Below are positions 35,951 through 48,308 of a stretch of DNA of 64,000 nt, piece by piece. The position numbers and the translations under genes are program-made. The stretch comes from Coix lacryma-jobi var. lacryma-jobi (taxonomy: Eukaryota > Streptophyta > Magnoliopsida > Poales > Poaceae): positions 24,747,000 through 24,810,999 of the forward strand of contig CM019828.1 in NCBI GenBank assembly GCA_009763385.1. The letters are read 5' to 3'. The stretch's first letter is position 1, and every line of letters starts with the position of its first letter. A model generated the notes under the pieces. It saw only the letters and a list, made by a program, of their open reading frames with translations. It ran no database searches and was not told the DNA's origin.

Positions 35951-37310
35951 TGTTGACGCTCACTAATGCTCATAATTAACCATCAACTATTGCATGAAAT
36001 GACACTAAATGAATTACAAAGCATAGTTGTAGGGTTTGAAACTAACAAGTTCCACGAGTTTTGGTGCTCTCACTTGTTTTGTAGGACATCAATATTTCAC
36101 CATATAAATGTATCTCAAGTGATGAATTGGAGTGCACCATTGCGAAGGGCTCGTCGAGACGATCGAAATGGACATATCATTTGCTATATTCGGAGTCCTG
36201 GATGAAAATATATTAATTTCGCATCGAAATCTGCAAAAGAAGGATCTAGAAGACACCAGAAGGTACCACGAGGCGGGCCACCACGTGGGCCCACTGGGCC
36301 AGACCGACCGGTCCCACATGGAGACCGACCGGTCGGCCACGAAGCCCGTTTCGTCTCCGCCTTCTGGAACCTTCTTCCACCGCCTCCTAGGATGCATCTC
36401 CACCGTTCCCGAAGTTGGTTTGATCTAACGGTGGGCGATAAACGTGACGCGGATCGATGACATGGCGATTTCTTACCCTCTACTCCACCTCGGGCTATAT
36501 AAGAAGCCCCAGACCCCCCTCTCCAGGCATCTCCATCTTCATTATTCATCTCCACATCAGAAACTAGGGTTTCAATTAGAAGTAGAGATCCCTCTAGTTG
36601 ATCGTCTAGTTCTAGTTCTAGTTCTAGATCTAGTTCTAGTTCATCATCTAGTTGTAATCTAGAGAGAGAGAAGGAGAGAGCTGAGGAGGAGCCGGATTTG
36701 TCGGATCTTCCTCGACATTGTATTGGTGCAGCATCTGGTTCGTCTTCAAGTAATCTCCAGATTCTTTATTTACTATTTTTAAGTATTATATTTAATTTCA
36801 GTTCTTACTTTATTTTATTTACTGGATCTCCACTCGTATTGAGTGCTCTAGTTATCATATGTAATTAGAGTAGTAAGCGTTATTGTAGACGTGATGTCTA
36901 GACTAGTGTTTACCTGAGTTTGCGCCCAATCCTCCAGAATAGTTGTGGTAGCCCCAGAGGTGACAGCTCTGTCAGGTCTTTGTAATCCACCACGTTAGGG
37001 TTGGTGTTCTCGTAGAGCTTTCGGCAGCCTTCCCCCAACTACCTTCTTCCCAGTCTTTCTCGAGAGTTGGAAAGCACATGTTGCTCCGAAGTAAGTAAAG
37101 TATAGTAAGCCTTTAATTAGATAAACCCGCTTAGAAAACCCTAAGATCTCTCTCTAACCACATTACCATTCTTTTCTTGGACGTTCTTAATTCTTCTAGT
37201 ACACTTCACGTTCCCCGTGGAAATCGATACCCTGGAATACTCTCGGGTGAAAGCTACATCGGTATACGTGCGCTTGCGGATTTTTCTGTGTGCGTTTAAA
37301 ATACCCAACA
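35951..37310 (+). repeat. LTR C2 (1360 bp)
   Basis: Same ends as LTR C1, followed directly by the GTGTT target-site copy and resumed element B integrase. Confidence 0.93.
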
Positions 37311-37573
37311 GTGTTGCTAAGTATTACAATAAGAAAGTTAAAGAGAAACACTTTGCAGAGGGGGATTTGGTTTGGAAGGTTATATTGCCGATAGGGATGA
37401 AAGATAAAGCGTTCGGTTAATGGTCTCCAAATTGGGAAGACCCTTTTTGGATAGTTAGACATGTGCCTGGTAATGCATATATTTTGAAGACTTTGTTGGG
37501 AGAAGAATTTTCTAGAGCTATTAATGGGAGATTTCTCAAGAAGTTCTATCCCAGTGTAGAAGTTGGCACATAA

Positions 37574-37879
37574 GCAGACTCAAGGAATGCTCAGGTGTAA
37601 AGATAGCCGATGTGAAACATCGCCTTTAGTAGAAAAAAATGCTCCAGGAGTTTGGAAAAGTAGCCGGCATAAAATATGTCACCTTTAGAGCAAAAATATC
37701 AGTTTAACCAAATAAAGATAATATCACGCAAGGATTCTACTTTCGGTAACTCAGGGAAAGAAAAAACAGGAATCCTAAACTGATATTTCATCGGTGCAAG
37801 TGGTTCATAAAAGGGAGCAATCTTATTACAGGGACTCCTAGATACAAACTATTCATCAAACAATCTGTTCAGAACAGAT
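37574..37879 (+). other. B 3' region after pol
   Basis: Non-coding. Contains hairpin units CCGATGTGAAACATCGCC(TTTAG) and CCGGCATAAAATATGTCACC (37602-37700), like those after the gag of element A. Confidence 0.55.
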
Positions 37880-39105
37880 TGGGCATCAGTGGCCTGGGCA
37901 AGTACGGTTGCATGATCCTCATAGTTTTCCAGAAGTTCTTCAATGTCCTCGACGTTATCTGGGAGCTCACCACCAAGAAAGCCGGTTGGCATGGTAGAGA
38001 AGTCGATCTTCATGCGTTTGGGTGGACATTGCCGCCAACCCTAAGGCGACGCCGTGAATGACGGCTTGATCAATACGGTTGTCCGCATCATCAAGGCGTG
38101 CCTCCGCGGTTACCCCCTGAGCGTTCACCTTGTTGGCCACCTTGGTTGCCGCAATCTTCAGTCGGTCGACCTCTGCAGATAATGCTGGATAGAGAAAGGA
38201 TACATTAGGCAAGCAAGTTCAATTAGAAGAAGGGGAATCAGGCGAAGATTTCACTGACCTAAAATAGCGTCGCAGAGTTGCTTCCGCTGATCCTCCCATC
38301 CAAGCTGGTCGATGCCATATTGTTTGGAAACTTCACCCAATTCATCTCGGGCCTTGTCCCTCTCCTCCTTGAAATGGTAGGCGTCACGGTGATTCCACCA
38401 ATTGGAATAGTAAGAATCTGGGGAATCGGAGGAGCTGGAAGAACCAGACGATGAGTTTCCTGGTTGCAGATGGCTTTGGCTAGTGGAAATAAATCTTATC
38501 CTAGTAAATGAAAAAATCAAAATCAAAACGGAAAGCGGATAAGAGAGTAGAACTGCAAGGGGGCAAGGGAACTTATTCTTACCCATGGCGCCGGCGTTGT
38601 GGTGCTCTGCTTCCCTCTGCGTCCTCTTCGGTGGGACGCTTGCCGCGGTCATCGTTACTCGCCATTGCTATGAATGTTAGGGTTTTCTTCTGGATTGGAT
38701 CAAGCAAAGAATGTGAAGAGGCGGAAGTGAAGATGTTCGACTGTAGTGGCAGTCGAGGCTGGCGAAAGGAAGTTATTTGTAAGCCGAGAAAGGAGTCGTG
38801 GCGAGTTCCACGGAGTAGTGGGGCAAAAATGTCAAACGACGAAGTAGGGGTTTTTCCTTCAGCTGGGCCGATTGTTGGACTGGGCCAGGATTGGAAAAGC
38901 CGAATGCCGCTTCGGCTATATTCTTAGTTCGTTTAAATCAAGTTTCATTCGGCTGTTGGAGAATGAGGACAATCGGCTACATCGTAATAAGGAGAGTTTA
39001 AGGAAAAAGGGTCGACTGTTTTCTCAAACGAATAAAGGCATGGAAGCATGGAGTAGTTTTGCGGGGACAAAATACATTACACTTGGTTTGTTACAAGTTC
39101 AATGT

Positions 39106-39666
39106 CTACTCGTTTAAAAGCTGATTAATTGCCTCTATGGCCTCAGACCTGATTCGGCTGACATTGTCTAGTACTTTTTGGTCTTCATCTTTGGAGCCCT
39201 GGATTTTTGATAGCTTGGTTTTGATTTGCCGATCTTCTTTGAGGGCCGAAGTCATCCTTAGTGAAGCCGCTTTTATACTCTTCAGCAAATCGGCTATATG
39301 AGCTTTGTGAGACTGAATTTTGGCGTTCAGTTCAGCTAGCCGGGCTTCTAATTTGCTTTTTTCCTCCTCCATGGCCTTCAATTCAGGCTCCAGGGTTGCC
39401 ATAGAATTTCTTGCAGTTTGGATATGAGAATGCAAATTTTTAAGTTCCAGCTTCTTTGAAGACCTATCATTCTGCAAGACGGCCCTAGATGATATGTTTT
39501 TGGTCGCCTTTCTCACCATACTGAAGAAGTTATCAAGGTGGGCTGCAGACTCTAGGGGAGTTAAAAGAGCAGGGGGAATATCTTCATCAATAAGTTCAAG
39601 GATATCTCTGATCTGATCTGCATCCTGAACCAATTTGACAGTGTCCTTATTCAACAGGATAATCAT
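39106..39666 (-). pseudogene. Coiled-coil exon of the antisense PMD gene
   Basis: A 187-codon open frame with heptad-rich sequence (ELKAMEEEKSKLEARLAELN) and a C-terminal VLDNVSRIRSEAIEAINQLL. It is a long helical domain downstream of the PMD part, probably one exon of the same antisense gene; splice sites at both sides were not settled. Confidence 0.6.
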
Positions 39667-41646
39667 CTCCCTCAGCCGAGCTTGATTTTCTATTGATAGG
39701 GTGTGTTGAGAGGTATTTTCTTCACCCTTCTCAGTGATTTAATCTTCAATGGAAAATGAGTAACTCATGGTCGACTCAATGGTTTTCTTCTAAAAAAAGA
39801 TAGAAAGGAGAGTTAGCCGATTGAGTGAATGTGTTCGAATAATATAGTTTTAGACGAAACTTTACCTGGGCTGATTGGTCTTGGCCTACTTGAGGGTTTG
39901 GCTGAGTATTCGGAGAAGGTGAGCTTGAGACATGATCATGAGAAGGTTCTTCTGCCAATTCATTTAGAATTTCATCTATTTAAAATAGTAATGTGAGTAT
40001 GAAAAGATGATGTGGCAACAAAGAGGAGGTTAGTCGAATGTATTACCTATAGTTTCATTGGCTTCTTGATTTGTTGAATCTTTGAGATTTGTTGGATCTT
40101 CAGTCGATGAGGTGCCACCACATTTGAGAATTTTAACTTGTGGCTGCAATAGAAGCAATGGAATTTGGAAGTAATCAGGTTTATTGCCAGATGAAGTTAC
40201 TAGTTTGACATGGAATGAAGGATTCATACCTTAGGAGATAATTGAGCCCTTTTGGTCCTTGGTTTCCTGGGTAAGGGGGCACTCTCGAGTGTTTTTTCTT
40301 TTGCCTTTTCCTCCTGAAGGAGCAGTGGATGAAGTTGCAGGAATTTTCATGAAAGTTTTCAGACTTGGGGCATTAAAACCCAGAGCAGGGTTGGGTCCAG
40401 CTAAATAATATTGGATTGCCTTGGCAGGGGGTGTAGGTTCACAATCCTGTATATAACCAAGTGTTAAAGTGAGAAATGGATTCGAAAACAGAGGATGATG
40501 AGTGAAAGGAAATTACCTCACTGTCAGAAGCAAAATCAGGTTGCAAGTTTTGACATAGGGGGTGGATTGGTGTATTGAAAATATGAGCATGTCATTCTTC
40601 CCACCAGGGAATGAAGAAAGGATGGGCATTGTCTATTATCCCAAATGGAGATGGTTCATATGTTGGCAACTCCCATCCTAACTCAAAAACTTTTCCAGCC
40701 ACTATTCCTTCTATGATTACTTCCCTGGGCTTTATTATTGTTGAGAAGAAGGGTCTTGGGGGTAATTGACCACATCCTAACTGTCTGGCCACCATGTTTG
40801 GGTTGTAAAATTCATAGGTAGACTGCACTAGTCTTCCATGATGAAATTCGGCTGGCAGAGTGCAAGGTTTGATGAAAGAATTGAAAATGTCAATAGATAC
40901 TTTGTCTATACAACCGAATTCATAACTAAACTTGCAGGGAAGAGTCAGATTTTCATTTTCTCTGTAAGGGAACTAAAGTACATTACCAAAACCTTTGAAG
41001 AACAGCTTAAAGAGATGACCAATGTCTATGTCGATACTGATAGATGATGATGCCTCTCCATAAGTCTGTCAAGCTTTGACCTTTGCTGCTTTGCCTTCAG
41101 CGTAGTTAATTGAAGGAAAACTCAGATTAAGAAGGCTTACAGAGGCTATCCGATGCATATATAATTGGAGCCACATCTGAACTAGCCACCAAGGGCCATT
41201 CACACAGGAAATTTCTCCACCTTGGTGCATTTGAAGAGTAATCTGGTGCATCATGTGATAGACAGACCCCAATAGATATTTACATAGTGGGATTTGAGTG
41301 CCTACAGATAAGTCTTCAGCCATCACTATATGGTTCAGAGTGGGTTCGTTGGATTTTCCACAGAAGATAAATCTGCATATCCACATATTCATAAAAGCTT
41401 TCAGTTCTTTGTCAGAGATAGTGCCAGATGACTCCATATAAGTTTGAATATATTTGGCCCATCCACATCCAGAACTGACGACTCTTTGAGTGCTTTTGTT
41501 CTTGTACTTGAAAGGATATACTGGTAATGCTACATTCAGGCCAGTCATCATGAAAACATCAGCTAAAGTGATAGTCATCATACCATGGCCGAAGATGAAA
41601 GCATTAGTGGCGTCAGACCAAAAATGGGAAGCTGCTATCAGAAGAG

Positions 41647-44600
41647 TGCGGATACATGGGTGTATGCCGAGTCTCTGAGTGATGAGTGATTATCAACTGG
41701 GATAATGTGCATGTTCTTTGGCTTGTGTTGTGTAGGTGTTGAGCACGGATACAGTGATCAAAGGCAAGGTGAAGGTCAAGTAGAGACGTGCCGTGCCGAT
41801 GGACCGAGAGTGGCGAAGGGCGGACGTGAGGCTTGGACTGAGGGACCGGTGGCCCGAGGATCAGCTGTGGTGGCTGGTGTTGACGGTCCTTAAACACCTG
41901 TTTTACCATCAACATTTGACCCTAAAGTCCACCAAAAAGGCATGAAATGTAGTCAAATAGGTTTCAAACTAACCAAATTCCACATGTCCATAGAACTTTA
42001 TTTGAATGCAAGATTTGAACCAAATTTGGACATATGGACCCACCAGAGGCTAAGCCCACTCAGCAGGGCCCAATTGGGCCTAAGGAGGGTGGCGCCCGCC
42101 ACCTCTATGTGGCGCCCGCCACCTCTATGTGGCGCCCGCCACTTGGGTTGGCCCAAGCTCCACTCCCTGCCACGTCACCGATCCGTGTGACCTCCCCAAG
42201 GCCAAATCTTGGCCCTTGGTCACTAGGTCAGTGGCATCGGACGGCTCAAGATGAAGTGGCGTGGATCAAGGCTGAATGGCGGTTGCTAGGACATGCAACC
42301 GACCTCCAAACCGCCTTGGACAACCACCTGGAGGCCGTTGGATCAAAGACGGTGCATCCAGCGGCCAGGACACTGGCGGCCGCCAGTAGGGGGTGGCGCC
42401 CGCCACCTGACCTAACCCTAGGTCGGTTGGCTGCCCCCTATAAGTACCCCCCTCACTCATTTGGGCTATAAATACCCCCTGGAGGCAACACTTCATTCGT
42501 ACCTTCACAAGATCCCAAGCAAAGCAAGAGAAGCAAGTGAGAGTTAGGTTAGAAGCTCAGAGAGCTTAGGCAAGTAGGTAGCTAGTAGAGCAAGGCATCT
42601 TCGCCCTCGCGGTAGCGCTGCTCAAGGCTTAGCTCAAGAGTAGAGGCATGTGAGTGATCGGTCCTGGAGCTGGGAAGAGTCTTCCTTCATCTCCAGTTCA
42701 GGTTTTGCTCTTGTTACTCAAGCACTTTACTATATTCTATTTCATCATTTCAAGTGTTACTTTATTCTACTTATCAGTATTGAGTGGTATACTTGATTGA
42801 TTGCTTGAGTGCCTAGCTATCCTACAGTTCAATTCACTTAGCCATAGTAGTTATCTCTAGTGAGCTTAGTGTTTGATCTTTGCCAATAGGTTGCTTAGTT
42901 AGTTTAGTGTTTATCTTATTAAGTCAAGTGTTTGCTCTGACGTCTGCAAGGGTGTCTCTATTCAAAGCTAGAGTAGAGATAGTTAGAATATAGTTAAGCG
43001 TGGTTCTTAGTTATAGACTTACCTTCAGATACGGCTGGACCCCTGGATAGCTGTGGTAGCAAGCAGGTGGTGACAGCCATGTGCGCCTTGAATTCCACCA
43101 CGTAGTTGGCCTAGTTTAACAGTAAGGCTCGTTGTGCTAGCGTTCAATCTAAATAAGTGGTAAAGGCTAGTATGTCTCGATACTTGACAAGATAGGAGTA
43201 AAACTTTACTCAACTTAGTTTGCTTTATTGACTTTTGCCTGCCTTGCTTCGTAACTATCTTGCTTCGTAGTTATCTTGCTTGTAGTTATCTAGGATTAGT
43301 TATTTGTAGTTAGTTAGTTACCCTTAGTTACCCCCCTATCTATCTAGTTATCCACCTTACCTTAGCCATCCATTTCGTCCTTACCTATCCACCCACATAT
43401 TCTTTCTAGCCTTTCATTTTCCCTTCTCCCCTTTTCCTTTTTCTTATTTCTTCGACTCTCATCCCCTCCTTGACTCAACTCATTCACCACCCTAGCCTTC
43501 CCTTGGGATCAAATAAATCGACATCTGGTACTCCCAGGCGAAGTGCTACTATGATAGTTCTGTGCGCTTGCAGAATCTCCTCCTCGTAGATTGCATTCTC
43601 TCTAGCTAGCTCCTACTAGTGTCGGGATTGACAGCCCCGCTTGGCATTAGTAGATAGCTGCTTTAGCTCCACTCCTTTAGGTTTAGTGACCGGTCTTGTT
43701 TCAAGCATTTCTGACGCCGTGGCCGGGGATAGACTCCATAGTCTACTCCTAGTAACAACGTTAGCAAGTGCCAACAAGCATTCCTGGGCCGTTACCGGGG
43801 ATAGTTGCCTAGCTCTATCTTTAGTGAAGCTAAGAACTACCAACAGCTGGCAGCCTGGGACAACGACGAGCGAAGACTAGCGGGCACGGTGTTGCCTGGG
43901 TCGAGGACCTGGGGACACGTGTTGGTGGACGGGTTGCACAGGCGGTGCATCCCCTCGACGGCTCGGTTTGGTGGTTGAGCCACAGAAAAACCACCGAGTG
44001 GACGGTTTCCAGGTTTGGGCCTCAAAACCTGGGTGCGGATGGTTTCCGAGTTTGGGCCACAAAACTCGGGCTGAGGACGGTTTCCAGGTTTGGGCCTCAA
44101 AACCTAGGCGCTGCGGGTTTCGGAGTTTGGGCCACAAAACTCAGGCGATGGACGGCTGGTTTCCCGGTTTGGGCCTCAAAACCGGGGGTTGGTCGTAAAG
44201 GCTGGTTTCCCGGTTTGGGCCTCAAAACCGGGGGCGAAGTCCGGGAAAAGGACAAGCGGAGCGGTGGCGGCACGTGGCGACAATCGGTGAGGTTGCGTCG
44301 AGGCAACGCTACCAGTTGTGCGGGTGTGGCCGTCGGATCACCAGCTTCTTCGAGTTGGTCCAGAATAACCCTAGGGTTTAGCTGGTTCGCTCTGTAATTA
44401 GTGAGGGGTAGAGTAGGAATTAGAATTAGGATAAGTAGAGGGAGACACCCTCCTCCCATTCCATCTCTGCCATTTGCTCTTTGCCTTCTAGGTTTTCCTG
44501 CTCTCCCAATCCCCTGCTGTAGCAACTGAGATCCGCAGAGAACCATACCTCTATGTACTGCAGATTTTGAGGAAGTGAGACCGTAATCTCACTGTTGTAG

Positions 44601-45706
44601 CGTGTGGTAGCCACACGGTTGCAGATCGATGTGTTGATTCGTGTTTTGGTTCGTGTTCTTCGCGTTCTTCATTTCTCCGCGTTTTATCCCCATCACTCGA
44701 TCTCCCTCCCTACTGCATCTTTTCGAATTCCACTTGAATCAACTTGTTCTTTATAGTGAGGAGATCATTTCCACTGAAGGAATTCATCTAACTCCTCACG
44801 AACAAGTAGATCGGGTTGATTTCATTTTCATGGTGCTTTTTTGTTCATACACCTTCTTTTTCGATTTCCCGGTGATTGAGTTGATTTGAGCGGATGATTT
44901 CTTGGGGATAGTCTTCCAACTACCTCGTGATCATCTTCTCCAAGTTTGGGAACAAGGGATTTTGATTTGAAATGGATTTGGGAGGATTTGAGTTGAGGGC
45001 GACCGAAATCGCCCTCTCTGGAAACTCGCGGACAGTCCGCAGTTGTGCCCGCGGACAGTCCGCGCGTCGGGCTCCAACCGAGCAGTAGTCGCGCGGCTCG
45101 GCTGTGCTGACTCGGTTTGACCGGCGGACAGTCCGCCGTAGTCGGTCGCGGACAGTCCGCGAGCCGACTAGGGAGGTTCAGCAGCAGTGCTGCTTTGGGA
45201 TTCTTGCCGGCGGATAGTCCGCCATCTCCCCGCGGACAGTCCGCGGTTGAGCCGGACAGTCCGAGACCATACTGGTGGACAGTCCGGGAGTCGGCTGCTT
45301 GTTGAGTTTTAGTGTGTTTGCTCTCCTGACTTCTTCTCTTGGTTTCCGGACCTCTCGGTTGGCTTCTTAGTTCACCTAGGAACCTCTCTAGGTATCTTTG
45401 CTACTTGTTAGCATTGGTATTTGAGGATTTCCCGACGTAGCCTTCAATCTACGTTTGGGACTCAGTTTCTAAGGATCGAACTTGTGCCGGTGCTTTTTGC
45501 TTTTGGTTTGCTATCACTTTGTGGTGCCTCGCTGTGATCCTAGGGATCATCCACCCTCTTCCAAGGGTCGTGGGCATCACGGTTTCGATCGAAGCTTTTG
45601 GGGGTTGATTTGTGGGACAAAGGCCAAAGTTTCGAGAGAAATTTTTGAGCTCCCATTCACCCCCCCCCCCCTCTGGTCGCCTTGCTATTGCATTCTCGGT
45701 CCTTCA
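41647..45706 (+). repeat. LTR E1, interrupted by solo D LTR
   Basis: Own parts are 41647-41877 and 43851-45706 (about 2.09 kb). Starts TGCGGATACATGG and ends CGGTCCTTCA. It contains stem-loop units (GGTTTGGGCCTCAAAACC) at 44008-44235 and eight GCGGACAGTCCGC-type palindromes at 45029-45295. Confidence 0.9.
41878..43845 (+). repeat. Solo LTR of family D (1968 bp)
   Basis: Flanked by GCTGG on both sides (41873-41877 and 43846-43850). Starts TGTTGACGGTCC and ends ACTACCAACA, the same ends as the LTRs of D' at 56845 and 61351. TATA box TATAAATA at 42467-42474. Three tandem GTGGCGCCCGCCAC units near 42089-42142. No internal sequence: it is the product of LTR-LTR recombination. Confidence 0.92.
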
Positions 45707-45708
45707 AT

Positions 45709-45720
45709 TGGTATCGGAGC
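45709..45720 (+). other. E primer-binding site
   Basis: TGGTATCGGAGC, two bases after the LTR; one mismatch to the initiator tRNA-Met complement. Confidence 0.88.
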
Positions 45721-45769
45721 AGGTTAAGGATCTTCCACCTTAGCCGGTTCCAGATCCACAGAAGGCGAC

Positions 45770-48294
45770 ATGGATCGCGGCGTGGGCAAACCGCCGTTTT
45801 TCGATGGGACGAACTATGCGTATTGGAAGATACGCATGTTGGCCTATCTGCAGAGTATTGGTGCTTCCATTTGGGATATTTGCAACTCTGCTGATTACGT
45901 GGTCTTGGCTGCTCATGTGACTCAGCATCAGATCGATGAGCACGATGCCAATAGCCGAGCCCGTAATGCTCTTTTCTTATGTCTGAGCATGAGTGAGTTT
46001 GATCGCGTTTCTCACCTCGCTACGGCTTGGGAGATTTGGGCTACCCTCATGCGTTTTCATGAGGGAACCTCTCAAGTCAAAACCCGTCTCTATGAGTCAT
46101 TCAAGCGAGAGTATGAGAACTTTCGACATATGCCTGGCGAGAGCATAGAAAGTTTATTCGCTCGCTTTCAGGTGATTGTTAACAGGATGAGGGCTTTGAA
46201 GCTTTTGCATACCCTTGATCGGTCGGTGTGGGATTCCAAGGTTCAGGCGATCATCGAATCGCCTAACTATGAGACCCTCACGTGCGACGAGCTCTTTAGT
46301 AAGCTCAAGTCCAGTGAGATTGACGCCATGGCGAGGGCTTCTTATGAGAATCCTTCTAGCCCGTCGATGGCTTTGGTTTCTGGCTCTTCTGCTAACCCCT
46401 CTGGAGGCTTTGCACTCTTCTTCTCTTCTTGCTCGCCAACCGGTTCTTCCACAACAACCACATGAACCGTCGCCGCGGAGGAGGATGCTCGGGCTGTTTC
46501 GAGTGCGGCGACCCCAACCACTTCATCGCCAATTGCCCGAAGAAGAACAAGCAAGTCTTCGGCAAGGCGGATCATGGGCACAAGTACGACTCCGGCAAGC
46601 GCAAGGAGAAGTACGTCCCCTCGAAGCATAAGCAGAAGGGCGGCTTCAACAAGGAGTACATCAAGACGAAGTACTTGGAGAAGGTCCAGGCTGAGCAGCG
46701 TGCGTTCTTCGCCACGCTCAGCGACGTCGATGACTCGGATGACGACTCCGCTTCCTCAAGCGACAACGAGTCCGAGAAGAAGAAGAGGATCGAGGACAAG
46801 CTCAATGGCCTCTGCTTCTTCGCCGACGATGAGGGTCTCTGCACCATGGCCCTCGGCAAGGAGGTCGACGGCGAGCTGGAGGAAACCCCTCGGAACGACG
46901 ACGACGACACCTCCCAGGTATCTCTGACCCCCGACGAGCTTTCTGCTGAGGTCGAGAAGCTTACTGCCGCCCTTCTTAGTCAAGATAAGTTGCTTAGGCG
47001 CGTTGCTAGAGAGCGGAAGGAGTTTAGGCAGAAGTGGGAGGATACGGTGAAGGAACTTGAGTTTGCCAAGTCCACCATAGTTGTCTCTGAGGAGGGTGAG
47101 TGCGAGATGTGCACCACGCACATGACTGACCTTCTCATCTTGAGAGGTAAGTATGTCGCGTTGGTTGGAGAGGTGGATGAGCTAAAGGCTAGATCCTCGC
47201 TGTTGAGTGCGTGCAAGTCTTGTGCAGGCTTGCAAACCGAGTTGGCAGAGAAGAATGCCAAGATTGTGTCTCTTGAGAAGGCCAGCTCGGGTAGCACTTG
47301 TGTGTCTAGGTGCGCTTTGTGTGAGGGCTTGGAGATGGAGATAGCCAACGTGAAGCATGACAAGATGCAAACTGAGGAGGAAAACATATACCTTCGGACC
47401 ATCTTGTCATGGGTGTCTAGTGGTGAACCGCAGCTTGGGATGATGATCTCCTAGTTCAAGCGTGCTGCCAGAGGTCCTGGTGTAGGTTTTGCTCCGGGTG
47501 TTGATGTTTCTTCTTTTGGGAAGATTGGAGAGTCGAGTGGTCTGAACCCGTGTGAGAAGCCCAACTCCACCACCACTCCCAAGCTTACCAAGATTCCACC
47601 CAAAGAGCCTCTCAAGCCTAACACCAAGGATGGGGTATTTGTTGAACCTCCAAGAGCTCCACCCAAGAAACAATCATGGGCTCCAAAACCAAACCACCTC
47701 AAGAACAAGCTAGACACAATGCCACCCATCCAGGAGGAGCTTATGCCACAGAAGGGCAAAGTGATCCACACCCACTACCGTGAATACCAACAACCCCCTA
47801 TGAGAGCGGTGAGGTACCATTGTGAGCACTGTGGGAGAGATGGACACTTGAGTGAGTTTTGCTTTCGGCGCAAGAGAGAAGCGCGTCGTGCAAAGGAGAT
47901 GAACAACACGGACATGTACCATCCTTTCCATGATGTACATGTGCCGAATGTTCAGTGGCGTGCTGCTAGGCCTAGAGGTCCTAAACATCAAGTTCCTAGG
48001 CCTAGGCCGCGAGGAGGTCGTGCCCGGCGGGAGCCTGCAGTTGTAGGCTATGGACCCCGTGGCGGTGGCTTTGTAGTTGAGCGTTTTTCCCCATCGCGTT
48101 TTGAGTATCACGATGGACGCTCCTCCCTTAGCGGACCACGTTTTCCTCTACGTGGTGATCGCTCTTCCCGTAGGCGTGCTAGGAATGGTTTTTCTGCTAA
48201 CCGTTCTTTTGAGCAGCCGGCCCAACACTGGTATTCTCCCTACTTCACTAACCCCAGTGTTGGACCGTATGCTCACCCTATGTATTTTTATTGA
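45770..48294 (+). pseudogene. E gag (UBN2, two zinc knuckles, coiled coil)
   Basis: ATG at 45770, 50 bases after the primer site. UBN2-type gag is seen as KPPFFDGTNYAYWKIRMLAY (45788-45850) to about 46340. Near 46430-46460 the frame shifts to 46429-47454, which carries the zinc knuckle CFECGDPNHFIANC (46500-46540), an acidic Ser-rich stretch and a coiled coil with Cys pairs. A TAG at 47452 ends it. A further frame (47719-48294) has a second knuckle CEHCGRDGHLSEFC and an Arg/Gly-rich tail. The long coiled-coil gag with extra Cys motifs is typical of Sireviruses. One frameshift and one stop mean no full-length gag. Confidence 0.87.
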
Positions 48295-48308
48295 TGTAGG
48301 TAAAACGA

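Larger units (their letters stand above)
29102..37310 (+). mobile_element. Element C: Athila-like gag-only element, complete (8209 bp)
   Basis: Flanked by the 5-bp target-site copies GTGTT (29097-29101 and 37311-37315). LTRs 29102-30463 and 35951-37310, primer-binding site, gag, a long non-coding 3' region and polypurine tract. No protease, RT, RNase H or integrase, so it must have been moved by another element's enzymes. The two LTRs differ at about 40 places counted by eye (about 3%), mostly C/T and G/A changes. Removing C restores B's integrase frame. Confidence 0.93.
26107..37573 (+). pseudogene. B pol: RT, RNase H, archaeal RNase H, integrase; split by C
   Basis: Frame 26107-27978 begins at MGNPIDG and enters the pre-RT segment TRPIYVSTNLDPEYK. 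RT has RVCIDFRDLNKAT and YIDD (near 26838-26850). RNase H has AYLSRKLLDPETRYSAMEK (near 27355-27410). The archaeal-type RNase H has TLFFDGSSCSKGGGAG (near 27675-27725). A TAG at 27976 interrupts the same frame, and a frameshift near 28160 moves to the integrase frame. Integrase shows HEGICGAHQ with CQDCQRFG, then WAIDLIG, TTDQGTQF and NGQAEASN as D-D-E. At 29101 element C intervenes; the frame resumes exactly at 37316 after the GTGTT duplication and ends at TAA 37571, after another stop near 37419. Gag and protease are absent. Confidence 0.88.

Noticed and set aside
42034..42508. ORFs of 80-145 codons in the solo D LTR and LTR D'2
   Set aside because: They lie on both strands over the same GTGGCGCCCGCCAC repeats within a proven solo LTR with GCTGG target-site copies.
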